Positions 57,929-64,000 of a DNA stretch of 64,000 nt are shown here, in pieces; positions within the stretch are counted from its first letter, which is position 1; each line of letters opens with the position of its first letter. The stretch is from Pseudomonadales bacterium (GTDB lineage: Bacteria > Pseudomonadota > Gammaproteobacteria > Pseudomonadales > Pseudohongiellaceae). Where the stretch lies: the NCBI GenBank assembly GCA_024234325.1, contig JACKOJ010000003.1, forward strand, positions 406,521 through 470,520. Direction: 5' to 3'. The translations under genes and the position numbers were made by a program. The notes under the pieces were generated by a model that was given only the letters and a program-made list of their open reading frames with translations, made no database searches and was not told the origin of the DNA.

Positions 57929-58894
57929 GTGAACAATGAAGGACCACGGGGGGCGCGACCACCGGCGATCTGTCTGCTGGGGCCGACAGCGGCGGGCAAG
58001 ACAGATCTTGCTGTCGAGATTGTGCAGCGCTTTCCCTGCGAAATCATCAGCGTGGATTCTGCGCAGATTTACCGAGACATGGATATCGGCACTGGCAAGC
58101 CCGATGCGGAGACTCTTGCCAGGGCGCCCCACAGGTTGATCGATTTTCTGGACCCCGCCGAAGCCTACTCAGCGTCGCGCTTTCGCGAAGACGCGCTGCG
58201 GGAGATGCAGCAGATTCAGGCGGCAGGCCGTATTCCTCTGCTGGTGGGAGGAACCATGCTCTATTTTCGTGCGCTGCGCGACGGGCTTGCCGACATGCCG
58301 GCTTCGGATGAGGCGGTAAGAGAATCCATTCTGGCAAGGGCGCGCGAGGAAGGCTGGGCAGCCGTGCATGCCCAGTTGCAGCAGGTGGACCCGGAAGCGG
58401 CTGCGCGTATTCATCCCAACGATCCACAGCGCCTTCAGCGCGCGCTCGAAGTCTATCTGGTGTCCGGCGAGCCCCTGTCGGTCTTTCACCAACGGGAGAG
58501 GCGCCAGCAGGCCCGCGATAACTTCCCGTTTGCGCTGCACTTCTTTGCGATCCAGCCGGAGGAGCGCGCCGTATTGCATGACAGGATCGCCCGGCGCTTC
58601 CGCCGGATGGTGGAGCAGGGCCTGGTGACGGAAGTGGAGAGACTTCATGCCCGTGGCGATCTGAACCTGAGCATGCCGTCCATGAGGGCTGTAGGTTACC
58701 GCCAGGCCTGGCGTCACGTTGCTGGTGAATTGCGCTTTGATGAGATGGTGGAACAGGGTATTATTGCCACGCGACAACTGGCGAAGAGACAGATCACCTG
58801 GATGCGCAGTTGGGACAATCTGCACAGTTTTAACAGCGAAGATCCCGAAACACTGAGTCTGCTATTGAATTCACTCGACGGGATCGCAATATAG
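57929..58894 (+). CDS. miaA: tRNA dimethylallyltransferase
   Basis: The 321-residue protein has the P-loop LLGPTAAGKTDLAVEI, the substrate segment SVDSAQIYRDMDIGTGKP, LLVGGTMLYFRALRDGLADMP and VGYRQAWRH, with RQLAKRQITWMRSW near the C-terminus. MiaA adds the dimethylallyl group to N6 of A37 in tRNAs reading UNN codons. It starts at GTG 57929, 9 bases after mutL. The following hfq has its own leader. Confidence 0.96.
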   Translation: MNNEGPRGARPPAICLLGPTAAGKTDLAVEIVQRFPCEIISVDSAQIYRDMDIGTGKPDAETLARAPHRLIDFLDPAEAYSASRFREDALREMQQIQAAGRIPLLVGGTMLYFRALRDGLADMPASDEAVRESILARAREEGWAAVHAQLQQVDPEAAARIHPNDPQRLQRALEVYLVSGEPLSVFHQRERRQQARDNFPFALHFFAIQPEERAVLHDRIARRFRRMVEQGLVTEVERLHARGDLNLSMPSMRAVGYRQAWRHVAGELRFDEMVEQGIIATRQLAKRQITWMRSWDNLHSFNSEDPETLSLLLNSLDGIAI

Positions 58895-58956
58895 AGCGTG
58901 TTTGGACACATACGCTGGGAACATCCAGCCCACTTTAATGGTTAAGGAGAAAGTAA

Positions 58957-59229
58957 ATGTCAAAAGGGCATTCCTTACAAGACCCTTTCTTGAACGTGCT
59001 TCGCAAGGAGCGCATTCCGGTTTCCATCTATCTGGTAAGCGGTATCAAGTTGCAGGGGCAAATTGAGTCATTCGATCAATTTGTCATTCTGCTCAAGAAC
59101 GCGGTCAACCAGATGGTATACAAGCACGCCATTTCCACCGTCGTGCCCGCGCGCTCCGTCAAAATCCCGACCCAGGGTTCGGGTGATTCTGCTTCTGACG
59201 AAGAAGACGCTACCGGGAACGTCGCCTGA
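58957..59229 (+). CDS. hfq: RNA chaperone Hfq
   Basis: The 90-residue protein has the complete Sm core: SLQDPFLNVLRKERIPVSIYLVSGIKLQGQIESFDQFVILLKN contains the proximal and lateral RNA-binding residues in Sm1, and YKHAISTVVP is the Sm2 motif. The C-terminal tail is short and acidic (SDEEDATG) compared with E. coli Hfq. AAGGAG precedes the start. The 62-base leader after miaA contains GCTGG/CCAGC and a second small hairpin. The hexamer would serve sRNAs such as the candidate near oxyR. Confidence 0.97.
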   Translation: MSKGHSLQDPFLNVLRKERIPVSIYLVSGIKLQGQIESFDQFVILLKNAVNQMVYKHAISTVVPARSVKIPTQGSGDSASDEEDATGNVA

Positions 59230-59243
59230 TTTGAGGTCCCTTC

Positions 59244-60536
59244 TTGTTCTTTGACAGACCCGATCGCGGTGAATCCGCTGTCCTCGTGCACATTGATCTG
59301 GAATCAGAGCAGGAGCAGGAGGACCCGCAAGAGTTTGAGGAACTGGTGTTATCAGCCGGAGCCATTCCGGCCATCTACATCAAGGGCAGCCGCAAGAGTC
59401 CGGATGCCGGCCACTTCGTAGGTGCCGGCAAGCTGGATGAGATAGAGGCGGCGGTTCGCGAACATCAGGCTGATGTCGTCCTCTTCAACCATGCCCTCAG
59501 CCCCAGCCAGGAACGCAACCTGGAAAAACGACTCTCCTGCCGGGTGCTGGACCGCACCGGGCTGATTCTCGATATCTTTGCCCAACGCGCCCGCAGCTAT
59601 GAAGGCCGCCTGCAGGTCGAGTTGGCACAACTGGAACACACTGTCACGCGCCTGAAGCGGGGCTGGACCCACCTGGACAGACAGAAGGGGGGTATTGGTC
59701 TGCGGGGCGCGGGGGAAACCCAGCTTGAGATGGACCAGCGCATGATCCGCCAGCGCATCAAGGGCATCAATGCCGCGCTGGTGAAGGTGCGCAGCCAGCG
59801 GGATCAGGGGCGTCGTGCCCGCAAGCGGGCAGACATTCCCACGATCTCCCTCGTGGGCTATACCAACGCCGGAAAATCCTCTCTTTTCAATACCCTGTGT
59901 GGTGAGCAGACCTATGCTGCAGACCAGCTCTTCGCGACGCTGGATTCCACGCTGAGGCGTATCGAGCTGCCCAATTTCGGCCCCGCCATTCTGGCCGATA
60001 CCGTCGGTTTCATCAGTCATCTGCCGCACAAGCTGGTGGCAGCCTTCCGGGCAACCCTGGAGGAAACCGTTCAGGCGAGCCTGCTGCTCCATGTCATTGA
60101 CGTCGCCAACGAGAATCATGAAACCCTGACAGCGCATGTAGAAGAGGTGCTGGCCGAGATCGGTGCCGACGAAGTGCCCAGTCTGCGGGTGTGCAACAAG
60201 ATCGATCTGCTGGAGGATCGTCAGCCCGCCATTGAGCGCGATCAGTCCGGAAAGCCTGTTCGGGTCTGGGTCTCCGCCCGTACCGGTGAAGGCGTTGAAC
60301 TGCTATTGAGCGCAATCAGCGAGTTGCTCGGTCATGATGTCGTGGAGCGAAGTCTGCGGCTGCGGCCGGAGCAGGGGCGTCTGCGCGCCCGCCTTTACGC
60401 GCGCGGTGCCGTCCGCCAGGAGACACTCGACGATGAAGGCCTGGTCTGTCTGGATATCCGCCTGCCACGCCATGACCTGGACCGGATTCTCGTGGACGAA
60501 GGCATGACCTCCGGCAACCTGCCTGCGGGGCTGTAG
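59244..60536 (+). CDS. hflX: GTPase HflX
   Basis: The 430-residue protein starts at TTG 59244, 7 bases after GAGG and 14 bases after hfq, which agrees with family N-termini (FDRPDRGESAVLVHI). It has the HflX N-terminal domain (DAGHFVGAGKLDEIE; FNHALSPSQERNLEKRL), the glycine-rich linker GIGLRGAGETQLEMDQR, and the G domain with G1 GYTNAGKSSLFN, G3 DTVGF and G4 NKID. It binds ribosomes and rescues them under stress, splitting stalled 70S particles. Confidence 0.95.
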   Translation: MFFDRPDRGESAVLVHIDLESEQEQEDPQEFEELVLSAGAIPAIYIKGSRKSPDAGHFVGAGKLDEIEAAVREHQADVVLFNHALSPSQERNLEKRLSCRVLDRTGLILDIFAQRARSYEGRLQVELAQLEHTVTRLKRGWTHLDRQKGGIGLRGAGETQLEMDQRMIRQRIKGINAALVKVRSQRDQGRRARKRADIPTISLVGYTNAGKSSLFNTLCGEQTYAADQLFATLDSTLRRIELPNFGPAILADTVGFISHLPHKLVAAFRATLEETVQASLLLHVIDVANENHETLTAHVEEVLAEIGADEVPSLRVCNKIDLLEDRQPAIERDQSGKPVRVWVSARTGEGVELLLSAISELLGHDVVERSLRLRPEQGRLRARLYARGAVRQETLDDEGLVCLDIRLPRHDLDRILVDEGMTSGNLPAGL

Positions 60537-60659
60537 CCCGGCAATTTCAAGGAACCCGCACAGACTGGCCCCGCACATCACCCAGGCAAAAAGCTGGGTT
60601 AATCATCAATAATTCGTTAAAATCACCCCCCGTATTTTGACTGGGGTATGGAGAAGCCA

Positions 60660-61856
60660 ATGGCTTGGAATGAACCTGGAAACAAAGGCAATGGAAACGA
60701 CCCCTGGGGGGGTGGTGGCCGTGGGGGCGGCGACCAGAAGCCGCCAGATCTCGACGAAGTCATCAAGTCCGTGTCCCGTAAGCTCAACAGCCTGTTTGGT
60801 TCCGGCAAGTCCGGTGGTTCCTCCGGGAGCGGCGGTAGTGGTGGAGGCGGGGGGCTGTCGTCCGGTCTGCTCGGCGGTGCCATTGTCGTGCTGGTGCTGA
60901 TGTGGGCGGCGACCGGTTTCTATTCCGTGGATGAATCTGAGCGTGGCGTTGTCATGCGTTTCGGCAAGCTGCGTCAGGAAGTGGTGCTGCCGGGGCTGCA
61001 CTGGAACCCTCCCCTGATCGACAACGTACAGAAGGTCAACGTGTCCCGCGTCAACACGCGTTCCTACACCCGCGACATGCTGACCACGGACGAAAACATC
61101 GTGAATGTCTCCATGGAGCTGCAGTACATCATTGAGGACCCGGTGAAATTCACCATCGTGGTGCGGGATCCCGAGGTGAGTCTGGACCACGCCGCAGAAT
61201 CCGCCATCCGCCACGTAGTGGGGGGAACGACCATGGATCGCGTGCTGACCCAGGGGCGTGCGGATGTGGCGGCAGAAGTCCGCGAACGTCTGCAGCGTTA
61301 CATGAACAGCTACGATTCCGGCATTCTGGTGACCCAGGTGAACATGCGCAATGCCCAGCCGCCGGATGCCGTGCAGGATGCCTTCGATGACGTGATCAAG
61401 GCGCGGGAAGACGAGCAGCGTGTCCAGAACGAAGCCCTGGCCTATGCCAACCGGGTGGTACCAGTTGCCCGTGGTGAGGCCCAGCGCATCATCGAACAGG
61501 CCAATGCCTATCGCGATCAGGTCGTGGCCAAGGCCCAGGGTGACGGTGCCCGTTTCGATCAGTTGCTGACCGAATACGAGAAGGCACCGAAGGTGACCCG
61601 TGAACGCCTGTACATCGACGCCATGCAGTCGGTGATGACCAACAGCAGCAAGGTCATGATCGACGTGGAGACCGGCAACAACATGTTCTATGTGCCGCTG
61701 GACAAGATTATCGAGCAGGGCAATGCGGCGCGCAGCACGACGACACCGCAACTGACCCCGCAGCAGTTGCGTGACCTTTCCGATCAGCTCAATCGCGACA
61801 GTACGTCAGCGGCTGATCGTGCCCGCACGCAGACGACGACGAGGAGTGTACGCTAA
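60660..61856 (+). CDS. hflK: FtsH modulator HflK (SPFH family)
   Basis: The 398-residue protein starts at ATG 60660 (MAWNEPGNKG) behind GGAGAAG; ATG 60648 is in frame but would put that site inside the gene. The Gly-rich N-terminus (DPWGGGGRGGG) is typical. One transmembrane segment (about 73-93) is followed by SPFH domain segments YSVDESERGVVMRFGKL and RVLTQGRADVA. HflK and HflC form the cage around FtsH in the inner membrane and restrain its proteolysis. The stop overlaps the hflC start by one base (TAATG). Confidence 0.94.
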   Translation: MAWNEPGNKGNGNDPWGGGGRGGGDQKPPDLDEVIKSVSRKLNSLFGSGKSGGSSGSGGSGGGGGLSSGLLGGAIVVLVLMWAATGFYSVDESERGVVMRFGKLRQEVVLPGLHWNPPLIDNVQKVNVSRVNTRSYTRDMLTTDENIVNVSMELQYIIEDPVKFTIVVRDPEVSLDHAAESAIRHVVGGTTMDRVLTQGRADVAAEVRERLQRYMNSYDSGILVTQVNMRNAQPPDAVQDAFDDVIKAREDEQRVQNEALAYANRVVPVARGEAQRIIEQANAYRDQVVAKAQGDGARFDQLLTEYEKAPKVTRERLYIDAMQSVMTNSSKVMIDVETGNNMFYVPLDKIIEQGNAARSTTTPQLTPQQLRDLSDQLNRDSTSAADRARTQTTTRSVR

Positions 61857-62722
61857 TGAAAAATGCATTTGCCGGCATCATCGTATTCCTGCTGGTCGTG
61901 GCGGGTTCCGACTCCCTGTTCGTGGTCAAGGAGACCGAGCGGGCGGTACTGCTCCAGTTTGGTGAGGTTATCCGCAGCGATCTGGAACCGGGACTGCACT
62001 TCAAGATGCCCTGGGTCAATACCGTGCGCAAGTTTGACGGCCGCATCCTGACGGTCACTGCCGATGCTCAGCGCTACCTGACGCTGGAACAGAAGGCCCT
62101 GGTGGTGGATTCCTTTGCCAAGTGGCGTATTGTGGACGTGGCGAAGTTCTACACGACCTCTTCCGGGGAAGAGAGCCGCACCAGCAATCTGCTGGCCCAG
62201 CGTATCAACGACGGGCTGCGCAACAAGTTTGGTGAGCGCGATCTGCAGGAAGTGGTCTCCGGTCAACGCGACCAGTTGATGGAAGAGCTGACCCGGGAGC
62301 TGAATCTTACCGCACTGGAAGACTACGGAATCGAAGTGATCGACGTGCGGGTCAAGCAGATCGAGCTGCCCCTGGATGTGCGTAGCTCGGTGTATGACCG
62401 CATGACTTCCGAGCGCCAGCGCGAGGCGCAGCAGTTGCGTTCCCGTGGCAATGAGCTTGCAATCGGCATTGAGGCCGATGCGGATCGTCAGGAGCAGGTG
62501 CTGCTGGCGGAAGCCTACAGCGAATCGGAAGCCATTCGTGGTGAGGGCGATGCCCGTGCGGCGGCCATTTATTCGGCGGCCTACTCGAAGAACGAAGAGT
62601 TCTATGCGTTCACGCGCAGTCTGCGCGCCTATCAGGAGAGCTTCTCCAACAAGGGAGATATTCTGCTGGTAGACCCGGACAGCGAATACTTCAAGTATCT
62701 GCGCGGAAGCGACGCACAGTAA
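61856..62722 (+). CDS. hflC: FtsH modulator HflC (SPFH family)
   Basis: The 288-residue protein has one N-terminal transmembrane segment (about 5-23), then the SPFH domain: VVKETERAVLLQFGEVI, GLHFKMPWVNTVRKFDGRI, and DYGIEVIDVRVKQIELP, and ends in the HflC coiled coil with EFYAFTRSLRAYQESF. It assembles with HflK around FtsH. Translational coupling to hflK is shown by TAATG. A long hairpin follows 12 bases after the stop. Confidence 0.95.
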   Translation: MKNAFAGIIVFLLVVAGSDSLFVVKETERAVLLQFGEVIRSDLEPGLHFKMPWVNTVRKFDGRILTVTADAQRYLTLEQKALVVDSFAKWRIVDVAKFYTTSSGEESRTSNLLAQRINDGLRNKFGERDLQEVVSGQRDQLMEELTRELNLTALEDYGIEVIDVRVKQIELPLDVRSSVYDRMTSERQREAQQLRSRGNELAIGIEADADRQEQVLLAEAYSESEAIRGEGDARAAAIYSAAYSKNEEFYAFTRSLRAYQESFSNKGDILLVDPDSEYFKYLRGSDAQ

Positions 62723-62734
62723 CTGGCAGTACAG

Positions 62735-62771
62735 GAAAGACCAGCCGCAAGGTTCTTGCTGCTGGTCTTTC
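62735..62771 (+). terminator. Long hairpin between hflC and hisZ, terminator-like
   Basis: GAAAGACCAGC (62735-62745) pairs with GCTGGTCTTTC (62761-62771), and GCAAG/CTTGC continues the stem after one mismatch, with loop GTT. The stem is strong but only CGCCGTTT follows, so it is a weak or partial terminator that may lower read-through into hisZ. Confidence 0.6.
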
Positions 62772-62868
62772 GCCGTTTATTGGGAGGGTGATGACGGCTC
62801 CCACCGTACCGGCCTGTCTCCGCAGGGAGCGGGTTGGTGTCCGTCACTGAGTGAATTGGAACGAAAAG

Positions 62869-64000
62869 ATGTCCGTATGTGATCGTTGGTTGCTTCCCGA
62901 GGGGGTTGAAGAAATTCTTCCCGAGGAGGCCTTCAGGCTGGAGAGCCTGCGCCGCCGGATTCTCGACCTGTACGCAGGTTGGGGCTACGATCTGGTGATT
63001 CCTCCGTTGATCGAGTATCTCGATTCGCTGCTGGTAGGCTCTTCCCATGATCTGGATCTGCAGACCTTCAAGATCACGGACCAGTTGACGGGGCGCATGA
63101 TGGGGCTGCGTGCCGACATCACGCCGCAGGTTGCCCGCATTGACGCGCATCTGGTCGCACAGCGAGGCGAGGCGGGTGCTGATCTGCCGGTGCGCCTGTG
63201 CTATTCCGACCATGTGGCCCATACCCGGCCACGGGGCCTGCTGGCCTCGCGCGTACCGATTCGCATTGGCGCCGAGCTGTTCGGCCACGCCGGCATTGCC
63301 TGCGATGTGGAGCTGATTTGCCTGATGTACGAGACACTGCGGCAGGCGGGTGTCGATGATGTGCACATCGTGCTGGGGCATGTCGGGATCTTCCGCAGCC
63401 TGGTGAAAGCCTCGCAGCTTTCGGCTGATAGCGAGAGCGATCTGTTTGATGCCCTGCAGCGCAAGGCCTACGGTGAAATCGATGCATTGCTGGACACTCA
63501 TGTCGCGGACGACGACCTCCGTGACATGCTGCGTGAACTCTCCCGTCTCAGTGGCGATGAATCCGTTCTGTCGGCAGCGCTGGACGTCTTCCGCCAGGCG
63601 CCTGGCAGCGTACAGAAAGAGATTCATGAGCTGGAAGCCATTGCAGCGGGGGTGAAGCAGCGTCTGCCTTCGCTCTCCCTGGGATTTGATCTGTGCGAAC
63701 TGCGCGGTTACGAGTATCACACCGGCATTGTGTTCGCGGCCTATACCCCTGAGTATGGGCGGGCGGTGGCACAGGGTGGCCGCTTTGATGACGTGGGCCA
63801 GGTATCCGGGCGGGTGCGACCCGCGTCCGGCTTTGATGCCGACCTGAAGGTGATTGCGCGTCTGAGCCAGGATGCCCTGGCGCGGGACAAGGCCGTCAGT
63901 GCTCCTGGCGACGCAGACCCGGCCCTGCAGGCTGTGATTCGGGATTTGCGGACACAGGGTGTGCGGGTAATTGTGTCGTTCGAGGCCGCCGACAGCGATG
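62869..64000 (+). CDS. hisZ: ATP phosphoribosyltransferase regulatory subunit HisZ (partial)
   Basis: The gene starts at ATG 62869 and runs off the right edge after 377 residues; family members have about 390, so little is missing. It is a histidyl-tRNA-synthetase-like protein: LPEGVEEILPEEAFRLE at the start, PPLIEYLDSLL, MMGLRADITPQVARI (motif 2 region) and ELRGYEYHTGIVFAAYTPEYG. It lacks tRNA charging and instead activates the short-form HisG in the first step of histidine synthesis. Its position after hflC matches Pseudomonas-type gene order. Confidence 0.94.
   Translation, partial: MSVCDRWLLPEGVEEILPEEAFRLESLRRRILDLYAGWGYDLVIPPLIEYLDSLLVGSSHDLDLQTFKITDQLTGRMMGLRADITPQVARIDAHLVAQRGEAGADLPVRLCYSDHVAHTRPRGLLASRVPIRIGAELFGHAGIACDVELICLMYETLRQAGVDDVHIVLGHVGIFRSLVKASQLSADSESDLFDALQRKAYGEIDALLDTHVADDDLRDMLRELSRLSGDESVLSAALDVFRQAPGSVQKEIHELEAIAAGVKQRLPSLSLGFDLCELRGYEYHTGIVFAAYTPEYGRAVAQGGRFDDVGQVSGRVRPASGFDADLKVIARLSQDALARDKAVSAPGDADPALQAVIRDLRTQGVRVIVSFEAADSD

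Noticed and set aside
1..64000. CRISPR arrays, rRNA or tRNA genes, prophage or plasmid functions
   Set aside because: No regularly spaced repeats, RNA gene signatures, integrases, transposases or replication genes were found on reading both strands.

Overview
The window reads as a typical, gene-dense gammaproteobacterial chromosome (about 45 protein genes, roughly 55-60 % G+C, intergenic DNA clearly more AT-rich). The strongest phylogenetic marker is the right-hand operon nnrE/D-tsaE-amiB-mutL-miaA-hfq-hflX-hflK-hflC followed by hisZ, the order found in Pseudomonas-like gammaproteobacteria. The finR-fpr pair, OxyR with both redox cysteines, PldA, TonB-dependent receptors, Tat-exported oxidoreductases and c-type cytochromes fit an aerobic, heterotrophic, probably marine or aquatic gammaproteobacterium. 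No tRNA, rRNA, CRISPR array, prophage or intact insertion sequence was seen.

Layout. 1-5.5 kb: end of an EAL-domain gene, outer-membrane phospholipase A, a membrane AraC-type regulator, and a LysR regulator divergent from an azoR-pirin pair. 5.5-11.8 kb: an SLC13/RCK permease, a secreted CHRD protein plus cytochrome c-PQQ dehydrogenase operon and a secreted M28 peptidase. 11.9-17.2 kb: a hybrid sensor kinase, S-formylglutathione hydrolase and a second pirin. 17.2-23 kb: HAD-UbiA, SDR (DprE2-like), FAD oxidase (DprE1-like) and GtrA genes that look like a polyprenyl-phosphoryl-arabinose pathway, with an inositol-monophosphatase-family gene divergent from it. 23-25.7 kb: finR/fpr and a secreted redoxin. 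26-32.6 kb: an RND/MMPL exporter, a ClpP-like protease, NnrU, OxyR and an alpha/beta hydrolase. 32.6-38.5 kb: a Tat-exported molybdenum hydroxylase pair, a small lipoprotein, an FMN glutamate-synthase-like protein and a DUF481 beta-barrel. 38.7-46.7 kb: a candidate periplasmic amine-oxidation module: exported RidA, diheme cytochrome c, TonB receptor, CadC/ToxR-like transmembrane regulator and Tat-exported flavin amine oxidase. 47-52.2 kb: SixA, ChaN, DUF4159, a DUF6351-like lipoprotein and MarR. 52.3-64 kb: the conserved housekeeping operon and partial hisZ.

Three signals stand out. (1) A nearly identical 36-base element, made of two AGGAGG half-sites 22 bases apart, precedes both the TonB receptor and the amine oxidase at the same 16-base distance from a matching -10 region, on either side of the CadC-like regulator gene; this ties the 39-47 kb genes into one predicted regulon. 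(2) The AT-rich region divergent from oxyR carries an OxyR-like site, a minus-strand promoter and a strong intrinsic terminator that together would give a small RNA of about 100 nt in the position occupied by OxyS in E. coli, though with no evident sequence resemblance. (3) The DprE1/DprE2/UbiA/GtrA set suggests lipid-linked arabinose in a Gram-negative. All three are sequence-based inferences that were not tested by any search.
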